A stretch of DNA of 64,000 nucleotides from Symsagittifera roscoffensis. Taxonomy: Eukaryota > Xenacoelomorpha > Acoela > Convolutidae. The notes beneath the pieces were generated by a model. The model saw only the letters and a list, made by a program, of their open reading frames with translations, had not been told where the DNA came from and searched no databases. Shown here piece by piece: positions 11,085 through 21,957 of the stretch. The translations under genes and the position numbers were made by a program. The stretch's first letter is position 1. Every line of letters begins with the position of its first letter. The DNA is taken from the NCBI RefSeq assembly GCF_963678635.1, contig NC_087065.1, forward strand, positions 29,638,252 to 29,702,251, read 5' to 3'.

Positions 11085-11330
11085 CGAGGGGAGCGGTGGT
11101 GAAGTGGTTACGTCTCCGCCTCTCAATCGAAAGGTCGGATGTTCGAGGCCCACCATGATCCGTGCTCGTTGCTTGAGGGTGAGGCAACATTACCCAGCCC
11201 AGAAAAATAACCAAAAAAATAGCATGGTTCTTAAACAGGGGCACAACAGCGGTTCGCCGTGATGAGCTGTACAGCTCTTGTGTTGGTCCTTTCCCCCGTG
11301 GATAAATAGTCTTAATCTAATCTAAAAGCT
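11085..11330 (+). mobile_element. tRNA-derived SINE
   Basis: The head is tRNA-like. It has a box A (TGGTGAAGTGG, 11097-11107) and a box B (GGATGTTCGAGGCC, 11137-11150) about 30 bases apart, the spacing of an internal RNA polymerase III promoter. An unrelated body follows, and the 3' end has the short repeat CTTAATCTAATCTAA (11311-11325). The total of about 245 bp and this layout are typical of animal SINEs. It lies about 200 bases after the GPCR stop, before AATAAA motifs at 11369 and 11408, so it may be part of that gene's 3' UTR. Mobilisation would depend on a LINE partner. The family is not identified. Confidence 0.8.
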
Positions 11331-12799
11331 CTTTAACAGCCCTCACTATTCTACTCTTCAGATATCACAATAAAAATTGTTGTTTAATTTTCAAAAAAAA
11401 ATTGTACAATAAATTGTTTTTTTTTAAACAAAAAATCCATAAAAAAGTTTTCACAAGAGAGAAAAATTATATCCCACCAAAACAATCCCAAAAAATGTTT
11501 GGTTAACTAATATGAAAAGAGTTTGACCATGTCTATATAATTTTTCATTTTAAACATTATTGTCCTAAGATCCAGTAACTTGATTTATGGAAGTTAATCA
11601 GGAAGTTGTGCATTTTTTTCACCGTATAACTGATTACTTAATATTGGTAGACATTGTTTTTGTCTGTGTTTCGAATTCCAGTTTTTTTTTCTGAAAAGCA
11701 ATTTTGAAGCCAGTTTATCAGTACATAAAATGTATTGCGTTTAACTGTGTCATTTTTTCTAATACTTTAGCTATTGTCTTCAATATCTCAGTTCAGAAGC
11801 TTGAACCAAACTTATGAGTCAAACGCATAAACCAATATTGATTAAAACAAAAACCATTTTGAGGTTCGGTTTTTTTCAGTTTTCGCTTTTTAAGGTTGAT
11901 GCGTTTTTGTTCGTTGCAACTGCAATTTTTGACTTTTAGTCCAGTTTCTAGTAAGCAAAACGAAAAAGCAGATTTTATGAAACCTTTTGTTTTTTCGAAG
12001 TAAGACTAAAAATTTTATTTCACTAATGAAAAACTAAATTTCATACCAGAAAAACCACTTTTGAACAGTTGACGAAGTTATTTTATTCAGTGATTATAAA
12101 TACAATTTGTCAAACATAGTTTGCAACAAAAAGTTATATAACCGCTTGGACGCTAAACTGCTATAAGAGCCCATAGCTCTCCTATAAGCGCCCAGAAAAG
12201 CAAAACATTTCTGTTCGTAAAATAAGGCTTTAACGTTCATCAATCAATTGAGAGAAAACAAATCAGAAAGCTCATTAGCAAAAAAAACAATCATTAGCTC
12301 AATATTGTCTTTTAAGAAAAATTTACATGTATGTTTACAAAAACCGATTTTCTTTTCATCGCTGACTTCTAAACACGTATTTTCAAGGATACCACTGGAT
12401 TCGACAAATTTGTGCATTTTGGTTAAGCGGAAAACCAAACTTTTTTTCATGACGTTTGTTTTTGTACTCGGAAAAGTTAAAAACCAATGAGAACAAGAAT
12501 GTGAAGATATTCGTGAGCAAAACCGGTCAAAAGTTTATAGTTTTAATTCAGATAAACCAATAAATTGGTCAAGCTTTTCTTTGAACATATGAAAAAGGAA
12601 CAATTCCAAAATCGTTTCAATCGAGTTTTCGTGAAATAAATCTACCGATGGATCAAATTTTCTACGGAAAAAGACTATTTCTAAAGAAAAGAAAGTTTCT
12701 AGAAGAACATCCAATAGCGATCAGAGCATACATGCTTAAAGATTTGCTACAGGCGTTGTTTAAAGATTCAGAGCCAAACTAAGAGCAATTTACAGTAAA
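11331..12799. other. AT-rich DNA without recognisable genes
   Basis: This is AT-rich sequence with many poly-T and poly-A runs. AATAAA motifs at 11369 and 11408 could serve the GPCR-like gene. I see no exon, RNA gene or transposon motif; the short frames around 12244-12490 overlap antisense and have no family features. Confidence 0.4.
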
Positions 12800-13590
12800 A
12801 AAGTTGTCTAGCTTTTAACATTACACCGCAAAACTCTGCCAATTTTCTGCAAACATAATCAACGTGTTCAAGAAATTGTAATTGGTTGTCAAGACACATT
12901 CTTAGAACTTATATGAACTAAGCATCTCGAGACTCGAACCCTGCAAAACAAATTCGGATTGTACAATTTTAAGCGATATGTCTGAGTTTTGCAATTTGCA
13001 ACAATGAGCTTGGCCTGTTTTTAGTGCAACAATCATCAACTGCTCTTATGTCTTTTCCAAACAACTCCTTTTTTCTGATGGGTTTCCGCATGCCAACGCG
13101 CGTTTTTTCGCTAGCTAAAAGCTTTGTTTTGCTGTTTGTAATAGTTTTTGGTAAATCATTGATAAAAAGCAAGAAAAGAAACGGACCTAGTATTGAACCT
13201 TGCGGCACAACAAATCAAAGCATTTTGTTTTATGATAATGTTCCTTCAATTGATACGTTTTGATCCATCTCAAAACGATACGTTTCAAATAGTTTTTTTG
13301 CATTAACTCCGTTGCCTTTATCAAAGCTTGAATACATCTTTTATACTGAATGCGAAGTGCTCATGAGCAAACCAGTTGTTCTTTAGTACAAAAGTATAGC
13401 GATGATTTAAAAGCAGTTTTTCAAAGTTTTGCAAAACACTGTCAGCAAACTATATGGCCGATAATCGTTACGGTCTTGTTTATAGCCATAATTTTGTATT
13501 GGCATTATTTTTGCGATTTTACAAGAGTTCGGAAAATTCCTTGTGCCAATAATCAAAAACTGCCGAGAACTGGAGAAAATCGATAAATTT
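12800..13590 (-). mobile_element. non-LTR retrotransposon reverse transcriptase relic
   Basis: Read on the minus strand from 13590, fragments occur in family order. A motif near 13460 resembles the 'NDYRP' segment of RT. Next comes 'NVSIEGT' followed by the diagnostic 'VPQGSILGPFLFLLFINDLP' (about 13225-13150), then the 'DDCCTKNR' segment, and at about 12900-12850 'LEMLSSYKF', the usual start of the region after the polymerase. Frames change several times and stops interrupt, and the catalytic F-A-D-D box is not recognisable where expected. It is a dead copy of a CR1/Jockey-like LINE; the exact clade is not assignable by eye. Confidence 0.8.
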
Positions 13591-13599
13591 CATAATTAA

Positions 13600-14827
13600 G
13601 ACAATCATTACCAGTAGATTTTTGTTCCGACTTTCAATACGCAAGTAACGGAATATTTGTGCTCGGGGTGGGTTTTTTTTTCTTCAGACAAATTTCGACT
13701 TTTTAACTAGCCGTTTTTGACGGATTTTTTTTATATCATTCGAAAGCTGTTGTTGTCCTGAGCTTGAATTTAAAAAGATATTTTACCTGTGATCATTTTT
13801 CGTAAAGTTATGGGGGTTTAAAGATTGCCATTTTGGCCAATTTGGGACAATTAACGCGCGATAAATTTCGCGCTATTAATGCGTAAGCGAGATTCAATCC
13901 GTCTTAGAAATTGTTCCAAATTGGTTCAAGGAAGCTTTTATGCCATAATTGATTTGTTAATAGTAAAATCTATCACTTTGTACTTAATATGACATGTGGG
14001 GGGATGTTTTTACATAAAATCTCAAATTTTTTCAAAAAAAGTTTTTTTTATTTTTTTTATTACATTGAAATTTTTCACCTTATTAATGCTCCATAGACCT
14101 TAATAGGCAATCGGAACTTTCAGGGCATCGCCCTGATACGAGCAGTCTTGTTTTAAATTTAAATTTAAATTTGTTGTTTTGATTTCACGCGCGTCCGTTC
14201 TAGTAACAAAACAACCGGCCTCGCTTCTTTCAACGTTTTCAGCTGCCTTTTTGTCCTTGGCACAATTTCAGCCAATTTTTCTTCAAATGAAAAAGAAAAG
14301 CTTTTGCAACTCGGGTATTTTCCCGTTGTCTTTTACCGCCCAAGCTATTATATTTTGTGAAAATTTGCAAAAATCATCACAACTATTCAGTTTTTCATGG
14401 TTTTTTCTTGTTTTTTGGTTACGATATTTATTATTTAAATAAATTTTTCTTTGTCGTTCTTATAATTATTTTTTTTGAAGCGTATTTGCCCTTCTATCTT
14501 TTTCTTAATCAAAGATTTAAATTCTCTGTTTATCCATGTTAAGTGCTTGCTTGCGAACTTTCAGTAAGACAGAAAATTTTGCTTGCTTGTTTTCTGAGGG
14601 GAAAATGAATTTAAAGGTAGTATCGCTGGTTTTTGTTTTTGTCATATCCCGAAAGAAAGATTTGTGATATTCTACGTGTATTGTTTGAACAAATATTACC
14701 GCCGAAAACGCATACTAACCTAACCGCTCAGGGAACATTTTTTTGTCTTCACGTTTGCATATCTGGATGACAAAAAATGATCAACACAAGTCATATTGTT
14801 GATTAAATGCGAAACAGTTTTTTGTTC
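13600..14827. other. AT-rich flank of the LTR element, no gene seen
   Basis: Low-complexity AT-rich sequence with a (AAATTT)-like stretch near 14155-14170. No coding or RNA feature is supported. Bases 14818-14827 are the left flank of the LTR element and are not repeated at its right flank. Confidence 0.4.
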
Positions 14828-15940
14828 TGTATGGCAAGACTACAATTGTCAAGTAAAATTTTGTATTCAAAAAATCTTTCTACTATTTCTTGGATTCAGA
14901 ATATCCAGGTAATAATCTCCGCATAGTGTGAATTCAACTTTTATGTTTCTCAAAAATTTTCAAAAAATCAGTGAAACTACTCGAACACCTATGGATAACA
15001 CAAAACTTTTTTTAAATTTCGAATCAGAATAGAAATTAAATTGTGCTTCAAAATTTTTGCAAAAATTTCAATTATAACCTTTGCGAATGAACAAAGCAAC
15101 ACCCAATACCTTTTAGATCGGTTTCTTACAATAGGATCATCGCAGCCCTCTAATTGATACATACTTTGGGATCATTGTCACTTATCCTCGTTTCACTTAT
15201 CCTCTGATCCAGTCTTAATAAATTTATATCCAGCTGTAAAAGGTCTTTTTCTTGCCTGTTCTCCCATTTATTCTTTTCAAAAGCAGTTTAAGTAATTTAT
15301 CAAAACGAAAAACAGTTGATCTTCAGGCCGAATAGCTTTTGTTGACTTTTTTCTTTTTCGCGCAGACATTCCCAGATTTTCACCACATATCTCTTTGTTT
15401 TGTCTGGCTTTTGAAAATTTATTCAGCGAGAGCACACGGAGGCGTTTTTATGCTGTGTGCAAGTTTTTTTTTTACTGATAAGGCCTCTGTTTGAATGGGG
15501 AAAATGAATAGCCCACGCTTCCAACCATTTTGAGTTAGGACCGAAGTGTATAACTCATAGAGTAATTTCGGATAGGGTACACCGTCTGCTCGTCACGCTA
15601 TCTTATTTTCGGCCGGATAGATTCGTGCAACTTCTTAGTCTAATACCAATCCTAATCTTACTCTTATACTATCTAGTCTCAGGTTGTTTAACTAGTCTCT
15701 GCTAGGCTCAATAGATCTAGGGTATACTGGTTTATTGCGGTTGCTGAAGTCTTCTTGGAGAGTCAACTAATTTCTAAGTTAAATTCAAATCTCTCTGGTG
15801 CTGAAATTACAAGTAATTCCAGCACTTACAAATAAGTGGGTTGTTAGTTGTATGGATCATGATTGGTTAATATTAAATACTTTACAGTGGTAAAATATCT
15901 AATTTATCCAATCATAAAATGTAGTTTAGATCAGGTTCCA
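14828..15940 (-). repeat. 3' LTR of the RT-less element
   Basis: 1113 bp. It matches the copy at 31468-32581 along its length by eye, apart from one missing T in a T-run near 15470. On the element's strand it begins TGGAACC and ends GCCATACA. The sequence just upstream on the element's strand ends CCCGGATGGG, a weak candidate for the polypurine tract. Confidence 0.92.
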
Positions 15941-17534
15941 CCCATCCGGGTTTTACAGAGTTTTTTAGAATAGTTTTTCTGTGGTTCAAAGGATGGATGA
16001 TGGACGTTGGTATTTGGCGAACATCATATTTCTTGTGGGTTCTCTTGTTAGAGAAGTTCCAGGTTCAATCGTTGTGTCTTCTCATGACAACGACTGGATT
16101 TTTGCAACAAACTCAAATCTGATTTCAGAATGGTTGGCTATGTCAGGTTTTTCTGTTTCATTGATGAGAACTTCTTTGTGTTTTGATCTTGTCTGGGAAT
16201 GGCGTGGAGATTGTGCGTGGAGGGTATGCCTGTTTACTCGGATCTGTACGTATACTTGAACATCGAGGTGGTCATTGGTCTAGTTCAATGAAGTCCTTTT
16301 CTGCGAAGTCAAGTCGTACTCTAAATCCTTTGAGTTGTGATTGTGGGCGGCATATTGATTGTGGTTGGCCATTCTTTTTCGAGTGTAGTGGGTTCATTTT
16401 GTCTTTGGATGTTCGTCTTTGGTGTTGTATGCTGATCTATATATTGCATAATATAATTTACATTTTATAAAACTTTTATTAGTTTAATGTTTTTTAATTA
16501 TGATTTTGGTTAGTTGTTTTCACAAAAGCTTTTTGTTTTAGTTCAGTTATTTTGAAGAGTTACTCACCCTTGAGTAGCTCTTATTAAAAATAGGAGTGTG
16601 GTCACAAAGCGTGGATGTAGCACGGTGGGTTAGGCCGGCTATAGAGCATGCTCAGGACGTCCTCTTCTGGTGGGTTAGGCCAGGAGTGGGAGTATGATTG
16701 CATGCGGTTTTTGTGAGAGGTCCTGTTTTGTGACAGCGTTTTATGTTGGGTTTGTTGTGGTTTTTCTTATGTTTTGTTGGTTGTGTCCTTTTTTCAAAAA
16801 TCAAATTGTTTGTGGTATGGGTTTGTCTTTCGACTTTTTTGTGTTTTATTATTTCTTTCTTAGACTTTATAATAGTCTTCAAAAGAATAAATTATCCAGT
16901 TTTAAACTGGGTTAATCCGGTTTGGGTACCGTTGGTTTCCTTTTCTTAGTCATGCTGTTATGCTATGTGTTGTGGTGTTTAGTAAGCTGCATTGGTTAGT
17001 TTTTGTTTAGTATATAATTCCTTTCCAACCGGGTTAAAGGAAAGTTTGAAACTTGTTATCGTGTGTTAGAGTTGTTGAGTGAGAAAGCTTGAAACTGAAA
17101 TTCATTATTTTAAACAATTCTTCGTGGGCGAGCTGTGCGAATTTGGATAGAATTCTTGTGCGAGTGAATGAAAATATCAAAAGGTTAGTACTGCATTTTC
17201 CTTTTATCAATTTATTTCATAGAAATTCAAATTTTACTGCTATTTGTTGGGAAAAATTAAGTTACAAATTTTCATTATAATTAGATTTACTGCATTTGGG
17301 AAAAAATGTATAAATTAAATTACTGCATTGGTATTATTTTTATTTAATTATTTGGTGCAAAAAATTTATAGAGTTTTAAACAGTTTGAAGAAGTTTTCAA
17401 TTTTTATTTTCTTTTGTGAATTTTTCAGATGATCGTTGGATGAAGGCTAAAATTCTAAAGAAGACATGAATAAAGAATGGTTAGTTTCTAATTTTAATAA
17501 CTAGTTAATAATATGTGTAGTTCATACTTACCTG
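15941..17534 (-). other. 3' non-coding region of the RT-less element
   Basis: 1.6 kb between the last ORF and the 3' LTR. It holds only short broken frames on either strand. A block at about 16608-16685, including GAGCATGCTCAGGAC, and the phrase TTCCAACCGGGT near 17024 are conserved in the decayed relative at about 46950-47030 and 47325. That suggests a functional RNA or cis element in the 3' UTR. Confidence 0.6.
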
Positions 17535-17849
17535 TTAGTCGTCGGGGAAGAAACCGTGGGGGAAGATGTCGTGAATGAGATCTGAAGTTGTTAGTAATTT
17601 AGCTAAGATGCGGATGATATTTTTAGTTTGAAGCAGTGGCCAAAGCAATTGAAGTGCTTTAATGGTGGTTAGTTCTTCAGTGCCAACTGCAAACTCATAA
17701 GGTGTGTTTTGGATTAGATTATATAATTTGTGATTGAATTTAGTGTTGTGGATGAATTCTAAAATGGGGATTTCTATAGGTTGAACAAATTCGTGTGGGA
17801 GAAGAAAGGGTCGGGATTCTTCTGCATTGAAATCTTGGTGATGGGACAA
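17535..17849 (-). CDS. 104-aa accessory protein of the RT-less element (unknown)
   Basis: An ATG-started frame overlapping the last 76 bases of the 522-aa ORF in another frame. The N-terminus is polar ('MSHHQDFNAEE'). The C-terminal half is leucine/isoleucine-rich and probably helical ('IIRILAKLLTTSDLIHDIF'). There is no signal peptide, membrane helix or recognised domain. It is the last gene before the 3' LTR, a position where complex retroviruses often keep regulatory or accessory genes, but nothing in the sequence shows such a role. The overlap with an intact neighbour makes it more credible than an isolated frame of this size. Confidence 0.5.
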   Translation of the reverse strand: MSHHQDFNAEESRPFLLPHEFVQPIEIPILEFIHNTKFNHKLYNLIQNTPYEFAVGTEELTTIKALQLLWPLLQTKNIIRILAKLLTTSDLIHDIFPHGFFPDD

Positions 17850-19342
17850 AAAATATACATTTGGGTTATGGGATCATAATTTCGAAGAATACCATGAAGG
17901 TTAGTATCTTTAATGCAATATGTGAAGTTAAGAAAGAATGGTGAGGTGTATTTGGAATTGATGAATTGAAAACGGTGGTGTGGTTGTCTGGAGGGGGTGT
18001 GTAGGTCGAAGTGATTTTGGATAAAACGATAATATGTATATGTGTGAGTTTGTTTAGTGCGCAACATAATATCGTGTGAGCAGTGCAAATCTCTTTCATG
18101 TGGTGCAAGGAAATGAAAGGTTAGTGAAAATATTTGGAAGCGTTCTTTAAAACTTTCGTAAGCTTGTGTGTCTGTTAGTGCTTCTGAAATGATGTGGTCA
18201 AATTTGCGGTCAAAGATATTGAGTGTAAATACATATGGTGTTTTAATGAAAAAATTTTCTGTGATTTGTGGGTTAGCGAAGCGATCGTCGTCTAAGAATT
18301 GATCTTGGTTAGTTCTGATGATGTTATGATCGTAATATTCTAGCGTATATTCGTTAGCTCGGGGTGCAGTGTATGTTTTTAGTGATTTTTTATATCCGAT
18401 GTAAGTAAATTGTCTAGGTGTTAGTGGTGTAGTGAGTCGATATAGCATGTCCTTATTTCGTTCTATATCGATGTGAGTGTTAGATAAAGGTAAGCAAAGG
18501 GGATTAGTAAAATGATAATATGAGGTCCAAGGAAGGGTAGGCATTAAAACGTGTTCGTCTACAAAGTTGCGTGTCTCGTTAGTGTCGTGAGGGGTGTTTA
18601 AGGTGTATTGTGGAAATGAGGGTAAGGTGATAGCTAAAAATTCTTTTGTATTAGTGTGATGTGGGTGATTTATATATTCACGGGCTGTTCCTGGTTTTGC
18701 TGGGAAAGGATGGTTGGGGAACTTTCTTTTAAAAGTGCGGTAAGCTCTATTAGTGCTGAGTGAAGATTCAGTAGATGTGGATGATGGTGCTAATGATTCG
18801 GTATAAATTGAAGAGGGTGTAGGGGTAGGAGGGTTGGATGAATTTATTGTGGATGAAATTAGGTTTATGGTGGGGGTATCAAGGTGGTAGGGTTGTTGTT
18901 GTAATGTAATAAAATTATCTAGTTCTGGGGAGATTTGGGGGGTGTCTGGAGAATTGGATGATCGGTCTGAATGATGTGAAGAATAGGTTGGAGTGACTTG
19001 GGAAGCATAAGAGGGTGTAGAATTGGTGGGGACGGGGTTATTTGGTAGCATTGGTTGAAAAGGGGGGTGGGAAAAAATTGAGGGGTTGGTGTGAAAATTA
19101 TTGGATGGAGATGGTTCAGAGTCGGCAAATTCATCGGGGGTTTCAATATTCGGGTTATTGAGTTGTGATGTGCAATATAAAACTGAGATGTGTGAATTAG
19201 TATCGGAATTCATGCCTGATGTTACATTACTGGTTGGGAAATCGGGTGGCGGGAAAGCAAAAAGTGGTATTATTGTAATTGGAGTAGTGAGGTTGGTTGG
19301 GTGGGAATTTGAACGGTGTAGGGATCCAAGTTGTCGGCTCAT
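17774..19342 (-). CDS. 522-aa Ser/Pro/Thr-rich accessory protein of the RT-less element (unknown)
   Basis: The ATG overlaps the env stop as ATGA (19342-19339), an arrangement that allows stop-restart translation. The first 210 or so residues are disordered and rich in Ser, Pro, Thr and Asn. Then comes a basic patch ('RTFKRKFPNHPF') and about 300 residues that look folded, rich in Tyr, Phe and His. There is no signal peptide, membrane helix or known enzyme motif. The C-terminal segment ('GILRNYDPITQMYIFC') resembles the end of the ATG-less 377-codon frame upstream of env, suggesting the two are paralogues. A shorter decayed homologue is visible in the relic near 48661-48888 (shared 'VDEH' block). 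The frame is intact over 1.57 kb, so it is probably translated. Function unknown. Confidence 0.65.
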   Translation of the reverse strand: MSRQLGSLHRSNSHPTNLTTPITIIPLFAFPPPDFPTSNVTSGMNSDTNSHISVLYCTSQLNNPNIETPDEFADSEPSPSNNFHTNPSIFSHPPFQPMLPNNPVPTNSTPSYASQVTPTYSSHHSDRSSNSPDTPQISPELDNFITLQQQPYHLDTPTINLISSTINSSNPPTPTPSSIYTESLAPSSTSTESSLSTNRAYRTFKRKFPNHPFPAKPGTAREYINHPHHTNTKEFLAITLPSFPQYTLNTPHDTNETRNFVDEHVLMPTLPWTSYYHFTNPLCLPLSNTHIDIERNKDMLYRLTTPLTPRQFTYIGYKKSLKTYTAPRANEYTLEYYDHNIIRTNQDQFLDDDRFANPQITENFFIKTPYVFTLNIFDRKFDHIISEALTDTQAYESFKERFQIFSLTFHFLAPHERDLHCSHDIMLRTKQTHTYTYYRFIQNHFDLHTPSRQPHHRFQFINSKYTSPFFLNFTYCIKDTNLHGILRNYDPITQMYIFCPITKISMQKNPDPFFSHTNLFNL

Positions 19343-21957
19343 CGTGGGCTAAAAAAATTATTTTTTTGAGACTGAAAAGCGGTGGTATGGGGTTGTTCTA
19401 TAATTTGTTCATAAGTATTTTCATCTTGTGAGTGGCGTGTCATTATATGTTGGATGGGACTTTGTGATATGGTTGGTCTAAAATTTGGATTATGTGTTAT
19501 TGCTAAGTTTCGAAAATTACGTGGGACTAGGGATAATGGATGGTTATGTGGTAGGGGTGGTAACTGTGGTGCTGTTGGCGTTGTTTCTACATTGTTATGT
19601 TCTTCGTCGTATGTGTTCTGTCTTGTTGCTATTTTTGTGTTGTATTCTTTTATTTGTGCATCTAAAAGAATTTTGTTTATTGATGTAGAAAAAAGTTCCA
19701 AAAAATCCTGCAAATAGTATGCGTGCTACACTTGCTTGTCTATTGACTTGTGTGTGTATAGCACATGTGTTATAGATTCCTTTTAAGAGTGAAAAAAGTA
19801 ATCCAATAAAGTTAAACATTGCGTATAAAATAGTCAGTTTTTCTAAGATGTAGTAGGGCCATCCTAGAAAATCAAGAATTTCATTCTTGAGTGTGACAAA
19901 GCTAAAAATATTGATAGGTGATATATCTTGGGGACGGTATTTTTCACCGTTTAGATATATATAATCTTTAATGTCTTTAAAATATCCGCTATAGTCTTGC
20001 GTATAGATGTCTGCAAATCCTGCGGTTTCGGCAAGTTTGCGTAAGTTTTGGTCAATTGATTGTCTTTGTATTGTGTCCATTTGTGTTAATAATTCTTGGA
20101 ATTGTTGTGTTCTAATGTGATGTTGAATATCTGATTTTGAGTATATTCCTATTGATTGTAAGTCTATATTTGGGTTTCGAGCGATAGCGCGCTTGCTTTC
20201 TGGTGAAAATTTTTTGAGTGATTGCATTAACGTGGGATATGGGGTGAGAAGGTAATATTTATCTTCATCAGGGTTTAGTTGTACTACATTGTGGCTATTT
20301 TCTGATCCACATGGGACTGCGGTATCCCAGAAATAGGTTCTTCTTGAAAGTGTGTCAACGAAATGTACTTTGTTCTTATAAAAGATAGGGATTCTTTTAT
20401 AGCATTGTTTATCTTCAAAAACGTATAGTGGTGATACTTTTTTGGTACAAGTATAAAACCATAAAATGTTTCCTTCATAGTCTAAAAATTTGATCTATTT
20501 CCTGATAGTAAATATCCTGCGTAGGGTATTTTTAATACTGCTAGTGCAAGTGATTGTAATATTTGTGTTCTTTCTAATTCGCATAGTTGGTGTAGTGTTT
20601 CTAATTCAGAGAGTGACATTTCTTGAAAAATTCGGCTAATCGTGTAGTCTAGTTTCATATCTAAGTGAATATCGTAGTGGATATTACCGAAATATGTACT
20701 ATTCATTAGTGATAGTTCTTGTAAACGTGTGCTTTGATCGTCTTGGGGCTTTAAATGTCCACCAGGTTGACCTGTATTTTTTTGAAAATGAACTGGTATG
20801 TATGATGTTCCTTCATTTGGAGGATGACTTGTGGCGTATGGGTCGACTTTTATTTTTCCAGTGGTCATGTCGAATCCTTTTTCGTACTCAACTAGTATTT
20901 CGGAGTATTGTGTTTTGTGAAGTGGGTTTCTGTATTTACATGCAAGTTCTGTTTCTTGATATATTTGAAAACGTGTTAATTTATTTTCTATATTATAAAT
21001 GTTTCTAAAATTAGAACTTATTTTTCGTAATGGATTTACTTGTTCATATGGTATTGATTGTATAAAATATTTTTCGTGAAATTTTATCATACGAGCGTGT
21101 ATTTTTGCTACTTGAAATGTTGTACATGTGTCTTCGGGGAACCAAACAATTGTTGCTTGTGTTCTTGTTGTAGGGTCACAATAGCCTTGGTCGTTTTTAC
21201 AAGATAATCTAATTCCTTGATAGATCATTGTGTTGTCTGATAAATCTCGTGTGAGTTGAATTTTTTCGAGTTGTATTTTCCAATCGAAAAACATTATTTC
21301 TTGGTATCCTTTATTTTTTGTGTCTGCTTTGCAGTTTGATGGATTATTTATACCAATGTGTGGTATCCAGTGTTTATCGTGCATGTCATAGGTTAATCGT
21401 CCGTGTGCGCCGTTATATGGGTACTTTTCATCTAATTTTATATGTCCTTGATATCTTTCAAGTTCTGCTTGATGTACAGAATCTGAAAAAACTTAGAAAT
21501 ATACTAACTTTCTATCTGTGTTTTTATTTTTTGTGATGTTTAGTCGGAGTAACTCGTTTTTACAATCTTCGGGATTGAGATGTAAAAGTCGTTCTATATT
21601 ACTCTGATAGAATGATTCATGGTCAAGTCGGTTTTTATTTCCGTTTGAGACTTGTGAACAATGTACTTTCTTTTCAGAAAATGTTGCTGTGAATTTATAT
21701 CCTATAACTGTAGTTGCTCGGGCTTTTGAATAGAGTGTCGCTATTACATTTGTTGTTTCTATGGCTTGTGGTTCTGTTTCGCATTGTGATACTTGATTTA
21801 TTGCATATTTGTGTAGTGTTTTTTGTTCGTTTTCTTCACAATCGTAATGTGTTACTAATAAATCTTGTGGTCCTGTGCGGGGGGAAGGGTTTATGTTTTG
21901 ATTTGAGGTTATTAGAAAAAGGAGTTGGAGAAAAATTAAAATTTTTAGAATATACAT
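19339..21957 (-). pseudogene. env: envelope glycoprotein gene, interrupted three times
   Basis: The ATG at 21957 starts a signal peptide ('MYILKILIFLQLLFLITS'), followed by a cysteine-bearing ectodomain with several N-glycosylation sites. Features include 'AGYLLSGNRS' near 20515-20490, a later cysteine/tyrosine-rich block, and a stem plus membrane anchor ('LTILYAMFNFIGLLFSLL') near 19835-19775. A polar cytoplasmic tail follows, with a PTAP motif near 19570. This pattern is that of the chuvirus/gB-like (class III type) envelopes that several invertebrate LTR elements have captured; the class is inferred from motif layout. Breaks: an in-frame TAA at 21493-21495, a frame change in a T-run at about 20482, and a frame change among T-runs at about 19690-19700. 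As sequenced it cannot make a full protein. The total is about 870 codons. Confidence 0.75.

Noticed and set aside
15981..16470. Possible dUTPase-like text on the minus strand ('EDTTIEPGTS') in the 3' region of the LTR element
   Set aside because: The frame is short and interrupted, the motif order does not fit, and the plus strand gives equally suggestive text.
20284..20478. Separate 64-residue ORF inside env
   Set aside because: It is a shadow in another frame of the interrupted envelope gene.
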